From the NCBI GenBank assembly GCA_036429605.1, contig CM071591.1:5538126-5602125 (forward strand): 64,000 nt of DNA. Direction: 5' to 3'. Under the pieces are notes generated by a model. The model was not told where the DNA came from, searched no databases, and worked only from the letters and a program-made list of their open reading frames with translations. This document shows positions 13,074 through 22,445 of this stretch, one piece after another; position 1 is the stretch's first letter; every line of letters starts with the position of its first letter. The stretch is from Cladobotryum mycophilum (lineage: Eukaryota > Ascomycota > Sordariomycetes > Hypocreales > Hypocreaceae). Both the position numbers and the translations under genes were made by a program.

Positions 13074-14505
13074 TTTAACTTTTTATATAGTTTATTATAA
13101 ACTTTCTTTTATTTATAAAGTAATTTAATAGAAGCTTAAAGAAAGGTAATAGTAAGTTTATTAATATTTAAAGACTATTTATATATATTTTTAATTTTCC
13201 TTTTAAAGAATAAGCCTTTATAACTTGTTTAATTTTATTAGTTAATTTAATTAATTAAATTCTTTTTAATTTCTTTTTATTTTAATAACTTTCTCTTTAG
13301 CTTTTAATTTAACTATTATAAAACTTAGGTTTAAATTCTTTTAACCTATTTTATTATTTCTTTTAAGCTTAATTAATAATTAAACTTAAATTAGTTAAGT
13401 ACTTTAGTTATTCACTCTGTTACTAATAATAATAATTATATAGTTTTTAATTTTATAATTAAACAATAAACATAGTATCTAGTGCCTGTGTTTTTATTAT
13501 ATTTATTATTAGATTATTCAATAAGATATAATAATAATAATAAAAATAATCCTACCTTAAGGATTCACTTGCTATAAAATAGAATTAATACTATCTCACG
13601 AACTGCTAGCTAACTCTAGACCTTAGCGTACCTCTTAAACCTTTTAATAATAACTAAGCTATTTAATTATTATATTAAAAGCTTTAATTATATTATTAAA
13701 ATTAAAGCTTAAGCAATTAATCTAATTAAACCTAAACCTATTTATATTTTTTATATCATATATTTATTATAATAATAAATAATAAACTAAATAATAAATG
13801 TTTTTAAAAAGCTAGATCTGTTATAAGTACTTAAAGTCTTAAGATCACTTATAAATAAATAGATTCTTTCCTATACACTTAATATTATAATTACTTATAT
13901 ACAAAAACATATAATTAATAACTATAATTTTTATCTAAGCTATTAAAATTATAAATACTAATTAAATAGTATTTTAATTTTATTATCTTAATAGTTAAAT
14001 AAATAATTAAAATATTTAATTAACTTACATGAAGTTATTACTTATATTATATATAATAGCATAACATGCAAAAAAGCTACATATAAATTCTACTAAAACT
14101 AAAAATAAAATTAAGTAAGAAATAATAAGTAATAGCTAGAATTAAAAAGAGATTGATTATTTAAGTAATTTAAATTATATTATAAATAAGAAATAAAGTA
14201 AAAAGAAAAAAATTAAGTTTAGTTATAATGGTTAAAAGGAATTAGATACTCTAAACAAGGAGTTATAAAAATAAGAGTAACTAGGTTTTAAATAGCTAAA
14301 AATAATAGTATATATAATTATTAGTTAATACTTTAATTATATAAGTCAATAATAAATATTTTATTAGAATATATAAGATGTAGATCTTAATAAAATAAAA
14401 TAAAATATATTTATTATAATTAACTAATATAATTAAATAAGTTATAAAGACCTATCTTTTAAAAGAATAATAATAATTATAGTTATTAATTGTATGTTTT
14501 ATAGG
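13074..14505. repeat. AT-rich RIP relics including a family Y copy
   Basis: No genes. A family Y core runs at about 13,440-13,590 on the plus strand. An X-like end with the stretch aagttataaagacc lies near 14,440-14,460 and is joined directly to the start of a further Y-like copy that the LINE at 14,520 interrupts and that resumes at 20,287. Confidence 0.45.
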
Positions 14506-14519
14506 ATTAGTGTATATAT
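14506..14519. repeat. Target-site duplication of LINE, left copy
   Basis: ATTAGTGTATATAT, identical to 20273-20286. It directly abuts the poly(A) end of the minus-strand LINE. Confidence 0.93.
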
Positions 14520-14551
14520 TTTTTTTTTTTTTTCATTCATTACGCTTATGG

Positions 14552-14564
14552 AGGCCGAAGGCCT
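14552..14564 (-). other. 3'-terminal hairpin of LINE RNA
   Basis: AGGCCTTCGGCCT in the element's sense direction can fold into a five-pair stem with a UUC loop, about 20 nt before the poly(A). It is conserved in the truncated copy (51709-51721). In stringent-type LINEs such 3' stem-loops are recognised by the reverse transcriptase; that role here is inference. Confidence 0.5.
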
Positions 14565-14755
14565 ATGAAGCGGCTATCTATCTATCTAAAAGCTTACTGT
14601 ACAGTGACTTTCTAGAATAGTAGCTAGCTGGCTAGCTTTCAAGCTAACAGTATAAGGCATTGTGTTTTCCAGTTGGTGGTTTTCTTTCTCCTAGTTCCAA
14701 GCGTTATGTATGTCCCTTAGCCTCTAGGCTGACTAGCTAACTAATCAGCCTATAT

Positions 14756-17700
14756 CTACTCTTCTAAAAACCAGCTTCGCGTACAGATCTTCGTGCTAGT
14801 AAGGAAGCCTATTAGGGCTTCCTTTCCTAGTTTTGTTGTGAAGAGCTTCTGTAACGTTAGCTGGGCTCCTGGCCCTAAGGCCTTCTGCAGGGCCTTTCTA
14901 GGCCCTTGGTATCTGCTACAGCGTAGCAGCAGGTGTTGCGTTGTGTGTCGTTGGCTACATCTACAGCGGTCGTCAGGGAGGTTCTTTATGGCTTTTTGAT
15001 AGCTTTTAAGATACCCTATCCCTAGTTTTAGCTGGATATAGGCTGACTGGGTTGGTCTCGGTCCCTTGACTAGGTTAGCTTTTAGCGAAAAGCTAAGGTT
15101 ATCTTGAGCTATCCTGCGGTATTGGGTGCCTAGGCCTCTCGCTCTCTGGCCTGTCTCCTCTCTCATCTCTTCACTGGCCCAGCTAGTCTGCCACTGCTGT
15201 ACTATGACTTTTCTTATCTTCCGGTTTAGGTAGCTAAGAGAGGCGTATGGGCGGCCTCTATACGAGGCTTCTAGCCCTTTCTTAGCTAACTGATCAGCTA
15301 TTTCATTCCCTGGGATCCCTGTGTGGCTGGGTACCCAGGCAACTGTAATGGCTATGCTTTGCTGTGATAGGAGGTGCAGCTGAGCCCGGATTCTGTAACT
15401 AATCTCTCCAGGGCCTTTGATCTTCATTATAGCTGCTTGGCTGTCAACAAAGATATAGGCTGTTGGTTGGTTTGTCCTGGATAATAGTAGGGCATCTAGG
15501 ACCTTAGAGATTGCTATAAGCTCGGCATCAGCTACTTCTATGTAAGGTCCTAGGTTCCAGAATCTTGCTACTCTCGCTGTTTTCGCTGCTTCAGTTTGCC
15601 GGCTTGGGCTGTCTTCATAGTATGCACATGAGTTAGTGCTAGTACCTTTATGAGTACCCTGCGAGCCGTCTGTATAGAAGGCTCGGTAGTTATCAAAGGT
15701 AAGGTCTTCTAGTAACTGTAGGTGTTGCTTTTTGGCTTCCTTCTTGGAGGCTTGGCTGATTAGGATAGTAGCTTTAGGTTCCTTATTCCAAGGGGCCTGC
15801 CAAACTAAATCTTGTCTTTCTATTCTCTCATACTTTCCAATAGCTTTATCAAGGCTAGCTAATAACCTAGTGAGTTGTGTTGGTGCAGCTGTACTAGTTA
15901 TGGCTAATCGGATTGGGTGGGTTTCTGAGAGGGTTTGAGTGCGGAGGCCGTACTTAAGGCAGGCTTTTTGGAGTCTAACTTCAACCGGGGGGATAGCTGC
16001 TTCCAGTTCCAGTGCCTTATAAGGGGACCTCTTGAAGGCCCCTAGTATCCTGGCTAGGGCAAGGTTCTGTAGCTGTTGGAGTTGGTAGATGAGGTTTTTT
16101 TGTCCTGGTCCCTTGTACCAAAGAGGGACTCCATAATCTACTATAGAGCTTATGCAAGCTATATACAGCAGCCGTAGGGCTCGTGCAGGTAGCCCGTGTT
16201 GCGTATTGCCTAGCCTCTGAAGGCCCTGGAAGGCTTTGGTAGCCTGTTCGAGCTTTTCTGTTACGTGGTGTTTGAAGTTGAGTTGGTAGTCTAGCCAGAC
16301 CCCTAGCCATTTGACCAGTGGTTTAGGCTTAACCGCTAGATTAGCTACAGTAAGCCCCTCTGTTATTGGTCGGCGTTGTCTTGCAAAGTGGATAAGCTCG
16401 GTTTTGCCTGGGTCAAACTGGACCCCTTGAGGTTCTGCTTCCCCGATAAGCTTGGCTACTATAGTCTCTAGAGCCCTACAGTTCTGATAGGCTGATCTTG
16501 ATGATACAGACAGGCTAAAGTCATCGATATAGCTAAGCTGAAAGGCCTGATCTGCTATTATATCTCTAATATAGATTAGAAACAAAATAGGAGATATAGG
16601 TGATCCTTGTGGGATCCCTATAGCTATGTCTGTTAGCTGCTGTATTTGGCCATCAAAGGCTAGCTGGATTTTCCTATTTGATAGAAAGGAATCAACCCAG
16701 CTAATAAGGGTTTTAGGAAGGTCTAGCCTTTCTAGTATCCCTAATAGCTTTGGCTTTGATACATGATCAAAGGCGCCCTTGATGTCTAGGAACAGGGTTG
16801 TAACTACTGTCTGGTTGGCAGCTTTTCTTGATAGCTGCTGGCTTTCGATGTAGTTCGTAAGTAAGAGAACTGTATCAACAGCTGATCTCTGTTTCCGGCC
16901 ACCAAGTTGGGTTGGGTTTAGAAGGTTTTGTGTGGAAGCTAGATAGCTTAGTCTGCTTGCAACTATCTTTTCTAAGACCTTTCCTAGGCAGTTAAGCAAG
17001 GCTATAACTCTATACGCCTTTGGGCTACTGTAGTCTAGCTTATTGGCCTTTGGAAGGATGATTCCAATCGCTTCTCTCCAACTAACTGGCTGATACCCTG
17101 CTGTGAATAAGGCCTGATAAGCTTTATTTAACAGGGTTGGTACCGCCGAGTAAGTCTTCTGTATTAGGAGGAAGTTAATTGTATCAGGGCCTGGGGCTTT
17201 CTTGTTAGAGGATGAAAAGATAGCCCGTTGGACCTCTATATCCTCTAGCTTTGGCCATTTCCAGTAAGTCCTTTCGGGTGTAGGTCTTATTGGTTCTTCT
17301 TGACTGGCTATGGATAGCTTTTGAAAGCTATTTTCTAGCTGCTGTAGTTGATGTCTTGAGGTCCTAGTTGGTCTTGTAGTTGGTCTTGTGCTTGATTTAG
17401 GTACTGCCTTAGCTGTAGACCGTAAGTCTAGCCAATCTGCCGATTTGGATCTCGGCCGGCTGGGGATTTGAACCTCTATTTTTGACCTTCTAGCCGATTC
17501 GGCGTGGCTAACAGCAGGGGTGGGGAACAGTGTCTGTAAAAAGGCTATGCATTTCTCCTCGAAGGTCTGAGCCTGTTGTTGCTGGTCTTCTTTAGTATAT
17601 GTAATACTAGGAAGGCTGCTATTCTGGCGTGCCTTGGTGTATTTGTATGCCTTATAGATGTCTGTGGTCACAGCTTCCTCAAGAAAGCTATTCCAGTGGG

Positions 17701-18838
17701 CTCTCTTTATAGCTCGTAGAGCTAGGTTATAGCTATTACGAGCTTCTTTCCAGATCGCTAGGGTTATTGCCGTTGGGCCTGCCTTGTACAGTCGTGTAGC
17801 TCTGTTTAAAGCTTTCCGTAGGTCCTTCAGCTCGTCGTTCCACCAGGGCTTAGAGCGTTCAGAGGGTCTTTGCCTAGCTATAGCTAGTTCAGCTGCTTCT
17901 AGGATAGTATCTCTGAGGAGGTTAGCTATCTCATCCCAACTAGAGGTGCCGATTAGCTGATCTATCTGAGCAAGGGCTCTGGGCTCTGCTCTGGTTAACA
18001 ATTTGCTATAGGCCTTCCAGTCGGCTTTCTTATAGTTAAACAATGGTTGTCTTGTTTGATACAAGCGGCTTGTTCCTAGAGGCCTTGATACATAGGCTTC
18101 AAAGGTAAGAGCCTCGTGGTCAGAGCCAGTTGCTGGTGCGGCTTGCCAGTTACCCCAGCTAAGGGCTTGGAAGCCTATGCTAAAAGCTAGATCTATTACA
18201 GAAGGTCTCCGTAGGTTCTCTCTGTGATAGGTACCGCCGAGCTTTATAGCCTTACTAGTATCAACCAATAAGGTAGCCTGCTGGCTATCAAGCCACTGGA
18301 CTAGGCTATTAGCTCGGGCTGTTGGCTTGGCCTGAGTGTTCCAGCGAGTGTGGTGAAGGTTGAAATCTCCTGCTAGGATAGAAGGTTGTTTAAGCCTGCC
18401 TATTGGGAAAAGTAATCGTTCAATTGTATGTAGGCCTTGTTGATTGGCCTGTTGACTAGCTTGTTGGGGTTGTTCATTGTATAGGTTGATTAAGAGGAAT
18501 GGTTCAATGCCTAGTATCTCAATAGCTAGGATATCAGGATCGTTGAAGAGGTCGTAGCGGGGTGTAAACTCTAGCTGGCTAGCTTTTCTAACATATGATA
18601 AGACTCTAGGTCTACTTTTTATGCTTGAGGGGCTAGAGCCAGGTTGTGGTGTAATAAGGTTATATGCTGTGTGTTCTAGTGCAATCCAGTTACCTGTTTC
18701 CTTATTTCTAGGGCAGTAGGGTTCCTGAAGCATGATAATATCAGCCTTGGCTTCTAAAGCTAGCTGTAGGGCTGTGTGGTGTACTGTGTCGGTTCTGTGT
18801 GTGTTATGTTGGAAGATCTTGAGATAGCTTTCTAGCAT
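14756..18838 (-). CDS. LINE ORF2: endonuclease, reverse transcriptase, RNase H (1,360 aa)
   Basis: Copies the element's RNA into a nicked genomic site. Residues about 5-240 are an APE-type endonuclease (QHNTHRT, LQEPY, GDFNLHHTRW, then SDHEAL). Residues about 590-870 are the RT, with YRVIALLNCLGKVLEKI, LDIKGAFDHVSK, GIPQGSPISPILF and the catalytic YIDD. Residues about 1,095-1,230 are RNase H (YTDGS, AELIAI, VDSQAA, VPSHTGIPGNEIAD). A C-terminal Cys/His cluster (CRCSQRHTTQHLLLRC) follows. All key residues are present. The start overlaps the ORF1 stop in ATGCTAG, which argues for coupled translation and supports this ATG. Length is normal for Tad-type ORF2. Confidence 0.95.
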   Translation of the reverse strand: MLESYLKIFQHNTHRTDTVHHTALQLALEAKADIIMLQEPYCPRNKETGNWIALEHTAYNLITPQPGSSPSSIKSRPRVLSYVRKASQLEFTPRYDLFNDPDILAIEILGIEPFLLINLYNEQPQQASQQANQQGLHTIERLLFPIGRLKQPSILAGDFNLHHTRWNTQAKPTARANSLVQWLDSQQATLLVDTSKAIKLGGTYHRENLRRPSVIDLAFSIGFQALSWGNWQAAPATGSDHEALTFEAYVSRPLGTSRLYQTRQPLFNYKKADWKAYSKLLTRAEPRALAQIDQLIGTSSWDEIANLLRDTILEAAELAIARQRPSERSKPWWNDELKDLRKALNRATRLYKAGPTAITLAIWKEARNSYNLALRAIKRAHWNSFLEEAVTTDIYKAYKYTKARQNSSLPSITYTKEDQQQQAQTFEEKCIAFLQTLFPTPAVSHAESARRSKIEVQIPSRPRSKSADWLDLRSTAKAVPKSSTRPTTRPTRTSRHQLQQLENSFQKLSIASQEEPIRPTPERTYWKWPKLEDIEVQRAIFSSSNKKAPGPDTINFLLIQKTYSAVPTLLNKAYQALFTAGYQPVSWREAIGIILPKANKLDYSSPKAYRVIALLNCLGKVLEKIVASRLSYLASTQNLLNPTQLGGRKQRSAVDTVLLLTNYIESQQLSRKAANQTVVTTLFLDIKGAFDHVSKPKLLGILERLDLPKTLISWVDSFLSNRKIQLAFDGQIQQLTDIAIGIPQGSPISPILFLIYIRDIIADQAFQLSYIDDFSLSVSSRSAYQNCRALETIVAKLIGEAEPQGVQFDPGKTELIHFARQRRPITEGLTVANLAVKPKPLVKWLGVWLDYQLNFKHHVTEKLEQATKAFQGLQRLGNTQHGLPARALRLLYIACISSIVDYGVPLWYKGPGQKNLIYQLQQLQNLALARILGAFKRSPYKALELEAAIPPVEVRLQKACLKYGLRTQTLSETHPIRLAITSTAAPTQLTRLLASLDKAIGKYERIERQDLVWQAPWNKEPKATILISQASKKEAKKQHLQLLEDLTFDNYRAFYTDGSQGTHKGTSTNSCAYYEDSPSRQTEAAKTARVARFWNLGPYIEVADAELIAISKVLDALLLSRTNQPTAYIFVDSQAAIMKIKGPGEISYRIRAQLHLLSQQSIAITVAWVPSHTGIPGNEIADQLAKKGLEASYRGRPYASLSYLNRKIRKVIVQQWQTSWASEEMREETGQRARGLGTQYRRIAQDNLSFSLKANLVKGPRPTQSAYIQLKLGIGYLKSYQKAIKNLPDDRCRCSQRHTTQHLLLRCSRYQGPRKALQKALGPGAQLTLQKLFTTKLGKEALIGFLTSTKICTRSWFLEE

Positions 18839-20133
18839 GAGATGGCCTTATAAGTCTCGCAGTCTGTGCTATTTGCCTGGTGGTTACCCATGCAGTTGGC
18901 ACATTTGGGTTCCTGGTGTTGGCAGCTAGAGCTGGCCTTGCAGCTAGGGCAGCTGTGGTTCTTTGTGTTATGACTACCAGCACATATAGCACATTTGTAG
19001 GCCTTTCGGCAGCTCCCAGAGTCATGGTTAAAGCCTAAGCAACGGAAGCACTGGGTCTTAGTTGTATAGGCTCTGTACGGGACTACTTTAGTTCTAACCC
19101 CAGCTATATATAATCCTTGCTTTTTGCTATACTTGCTGTATGCTTCTGTTGGTACTGCAAATACTACTGAGCCGGCTTTTTGTTCCTCGGATGGTGTTTT
19201 AAGCCATCTGGGTTGGCCAATAGTCTTGATTGGGTTAAAGGTTTCTGTTTCTTCCTGGAAGATACTAAGGATATCTAGTTCTTCTAGGATTGGTACCCCA
19301 TGAGCTACTAGTTTGATCCATTTGGTGGGGGCCTCGGCTAGTTTGATCGGGTAGTCTTGGAAGGTCTTTTCCAAGAGGTCTTGTTGGGTGAGAAGGTTGC
19401 TGGCTAGCTGAGCTGATGTGGCTGTGATAACTATGTTATTTCTAGCTGATTGCTGTACACTAGCTATGCTCTTGGCTCCAAGAGCTTGGTTTAGCTTGTT
19501 CCTTAGTGTAATCGAGGGCAGTGGTTTTTGGAAGCTATATCCGGTTTCTAGCTTGAGAACAACTTGTAGGTCTGTTTTCCTAGGATTCTGAGGTGCTGTT
19601 TTAGCTGCTATAGGTTCCTTAGCTGCTGTGGGTTCCTTGGCTGCTATAGTTCTTTTTGGGGTTTGTTCTGCCCATTGGCTGTTTTCTAGGCCCTTCTTGG
19701 CTATGAAGCTATAGGAAGGTGCTCTTGGTTGTTCCTGTTGTTCTAATTTGATTGCCTCTTTTAGCTGGCTAATAAGGTCTTCATAGAAGGGTTGGATAGC
19801 TTGGGCTTTAGTTATAGCCTCAAGAGCAGTTTGGATGTGCTGTAGGGCATTTGGGGTTTTCTGTTGTTGTTGTTGGGCCTCTTGGGCCTCTCGGGCCTCT
19901 CTGTCGAGTTGTTCATTTGGGTCAATGTCTGAATTTATCTCCATCGCATCCGTGGCTTCTGGGCTGGTAGTTTTTAGGCTAGTAGTTTTAGCCACTGTGG
20001 CTTGGGCTTGGGCTTGAGCTAGGGCCATTTGTGCCATGGCCTTAGCGGTGGCTCTAGCTGTGGCTATGATCACGGCGCGTTCGTCGCGTCTGCCGCGTCG
20101 GGCGAGCTTTTCTTGAGCTCTTGTGCAGACCAT
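18832..20133 (-). CDS. LINE ORF1: gag-like RNA-binding protein (433 aa)
   Basis: Expected to coat the LINE RNA in the ribonucleoprotein. The N-terminus is basic (RRGRRDER), then Ala/Gln-rich with a Q run near residue 85-95 that may be coiled coil. Three CCHC zinc knuckles close the protein (CFRCLGFNHDSGSC, CAICAGSHNTKNHSC, CANCMGNHQANSTDC), as in other LINE ORF1 proteins. The ORF is intact and lies 139 nt inside the 5' end of the element. The stop overlaps the ORF2 start by seven bases. Confidence 0.9.
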   Translation of the reverse strand: MVCTRAQEKLARRGRRDERAVIIATARATAKAMAQMALAQAQAQATVAKTTSLKTTSPEATDAMEINSDIDPNEQLDREAREAQEAQQQQQKTPNALQHIQTALEAITKAQAIQPFYEDLISQLKEAIKLEQQEQPRAPSYSFIAKKGLENSQWAEQTPKRTIAAKEPTAAKEPIAAKTAPQNPRKTDLQVVLKLETGYSFQKPLPSITLRNKLNQALGAKSIASVQQSARNNIVITATSAQLASNLLTQQDLLEKTFQDYPIKLAEAPTKWIKLVAHGVPILEELDILSIFQEETETFNPIKTIGQPRWLKTPSEEQKAGSVVFAVPTEAYSKYSKKQGLYIAGVRTKVVPYRAYTTKTQCFRCLGFNHDSGSCRKAYKCAICAGSHNTKNHSCPSCKASSSCQHQEPKCANCMGNHQANSTDCETYKAISC

Positions 20134-20272
20134 CTTCAGGGACTGCTATCCCTTCCGCAATCGCGTGCGGAGGGGTGTAAGTTTGATAGATAGATAGAGA
20201 CGAGGATATAGGTGGTTTTAAAGCAAAAAGCGGGTTCATTCGGATTGCTATGAAGGTTCTTATTACTCTGAC

Positions 20273-20286
20273 ATTAGTGTATATAT
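20273..20286. repeat. Target-site duplication of LINE, right copy
   Basis: ATTAGTGTATATAT, identical to 14506-14519; it marks the 5' end of the minus-strand element at 20,272 and shows that it is not 5' truncated. Confidence 0.93.
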
Positions 20287-20929
20287 GTAATTATATATAT
20301 AATTTATTATTTTAAGTAATTATAATATTAAGTATTATAGTCTACAAAGATTAGTAGAAAAAAATCTATTTTTATAAGCAATTTTAAGGTTTTTAGTACT
20401 CATAGAAAATCTATTTTCTTTTAAAAAATCTCTATTCTTTACTTTGTTTATTATTATAATAAATATATTATGTAAAAAATATAAATAGATTTAAGTTTAA
20501 TTAAATTAATAATATAAATTTAAATTTTAATATTATAATTAAAGCTTTTAATATAGTAGTATACTAAGGTGTAGAGTTAGTTAATAGTTTATAGTATTAA
20601 TTTTATTTTATAATTAATATATTCTTAAGATACAATTATTTTTATAATTATTATTATATTTTATTAAATACACTAAAAATCCAACTACTAAATGTTATAT
20701 TTATTATTTAATTATAAAATAAAAAATTATATAAATATATATATTATTAAAAGTAAGTTTTCTTTTAGTATATAACCTAAGCATAGAGTTAAGTTAGTAT
20801 AATATATAATAATTATTATTTAAAATAAATAATTATCAACGTTTTACTAATTGTTTTTTTAATTAATTAATTCCTTTAAGCTTTTCCTAGAATAATATTA
20901 GCTTGTAAGTTATACTTGTAATGTTAAAA
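20287..20929. repeat. AT-rich RIP relic (family Y, minus orientation)
   Basis: Continuation of the AT-rich repeat into which the LINE inserted. The family Y core is recognisable at about 20,560-20,720. No genes. Confidence 0.45.
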
Positions 20930-20974
20930 GTGGGTTCGGTCTATTATCTGTTCTAACAGAGTCAGGTCGTTACA
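20930..20974. repeat. LTR-terminus-like fragment
   Basis: A short block with aaaagtgggttcggtc and an end ggtcgttaca resembles the AAAAGTGGGTC...GGGTTATTACA terminus of the LTRs at 10.4 and 47.0 kb but is not the same family. Only the end is recognisable; the rest has decayed. Confidence 0.3.
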
Positions 20975-22445
20975 ATTACCCTTTTCGCGCTAATATTCGG
21001 ATTCTTAGCCCTGCTCTTGTGTAATTGCTTAGCCTCGGATTTTGCCAAGTCACTTCCGTCAGTTCTCATAGTCTCAATTGTAGCCTTGGCGGCGTCCTTG
21101 TCTTAGCCATTATCATCGGTGCCTTGCAGTAGCTTTAAGTTACGCTGGGAAGAAAAGAGCAAGCCACGAACACCTGAAAATACTACTCCTCATAATAGTA
21201 GTCCACCCTAACGGCTCCCAGCTCGTGGGAAAGACTGGCTGGGGCCTAACCACTACAAAGCCTAAGCCACAAGCGCCCGCGGCGCCTTACCAGACGCAGA
21301 GTTAATGCATAAGCCCGCCCCAACAATTTGGGCTACGATGCGTACTAACCTAGAAGTCACTACTGGCCACATGTTCTCAGACAAAGCGGCGGTCGTTGTG
21401 GGAATCACCGGCCCAATCTGAGCACGGCATCCTGTTCGCTCTTGCCCTCGACTCACATGGTAGCCGGGCAGTAGCAGGTGCCTGGGTAGATGGGTAGATT
21501 ATAATGCTCTATTAAGATTACTAAATAAGTAACTAACAATAAAGATTTACGTGGTTTCGACTTTTATGTGCTGGTAACAAAAAAGAATCGAACTGGATAT
21601 CCTTGGGTTCTGGCCATAAAGTCAGTACACTAAGCACTGTTGATCCCTTGGTCTCCAACTAGTAAGTACGTGCGCCACTGGTCTAACGGCACGGGCAGCG
21701 TTTAATTAAACGCCCAGCTGAAGAGTGAAAGTAGACACCAAGGGTCTAGATTCAAGATCGACAGCGTAAACAGAATCAGCCACTTAGCCCTCATGCCAGC
21801 CATAAAGCCATGTATGTAAATGATTCGCCCGCTTTACTATTTGCGGGAGGAGTTCACAGACGCCGAGAGCGCCAATGAACCCGGTGTCGGGGGCTGTATT
21901 TATGAATTGTTCTATGCATATTTAGGCAGTGTTAGTGTTGCTATTCAAAAATGTGTGTTCAGTTTGTTAACATAAACACAGAAGGGTATTGATCCAGTCA
22001 GGTTGAAGGTTAGGATATGAACAAATAGAGGGTCCTGGTCTCTGACTGTACATGGAGAACTTAGACCTATTAATACACATGTTTGCACTCATAACCTACG
22101 TCCAACACAGTTCTCTTCAAGTACGCCCACTGCTTTTAGGGTGCTAACCATAATCCCGAGTATTTAGCTATCTAGCAATAATATAGGTCTCGCTACAGTC
22201 ATCTTGGAGTCCTTCATGAAAGCATTAAACACGAAATATTTAAACAGAGTTAGAGAATTACTACGTAATGATTTTGTGTTTAGGAATACTAGTCTGTTAC
22301 GCCTGTTAAAATTCTAAGCACCCTTGCTCGTTTTATATAGACATAAAAATCTAGTTTGTTCTGACCTGAAAATCTAGCACTGGGCTCGAGCGATCCTATT
22401 ATGAATGCCAGCTAGCCTCATTAACCCAGAACGCCGCTTCCGCAA
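20975..22445. other. Gene-free stretch of ordinary base composition
   Basis: About 1.5 kb with balanced composition and no convincing coding frame on either strand. It may hold the decayed inside of a retroelement next to the LTR-like fragment, since CAG/CGA-type stops are frequent. A weak tRNA-like B-box occurs near 21,590 and was not accepted. The last part (from about 22,200) would be the 3' flank of the deacetylase gene. Confidence 0.4.

Larger units (their letters stand above)
14520..20272 (-). mobile_element. Full-length Tad-type LINE (non-LTR retrotransposon)
   Basis: A complete element of about 5.75 kb on the minus strand: 139 nt 5' UTR, ORF1, overlapping ORF2, 3' UTR and a poly(A) tail seen as a T run at 14,520-14,533. 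It is flanked by a perfect 14 bp duplication. Both frames are open, unlike the RIPed DNA around it, so it is young or escaped RIP. A 766 bp 3' fragment at 50,983-51,748 is nearly identical to it (I noticed one C/T difference), which points to recent movement. Domain order (gag-like zinc knuckles, AP endonuclease, RT, RNase H) fits the fungal Tad clade. Confidence 0.95.

Noticed and set aside
21585..21665. tRNA-like sequence on the minus strand with a B-box-like AGTTCGATTC
   Set aside because: The B box is good, but the T stem does not pair and neither acceptor nor D arms can be formed; at most a tRNA-derived relic.
20975..22445. Protein gene upstream of the deacetylase 3' end
   Set aside because: No frame has a protein-like composition over more than about 60 residues and no domains are recognisable.
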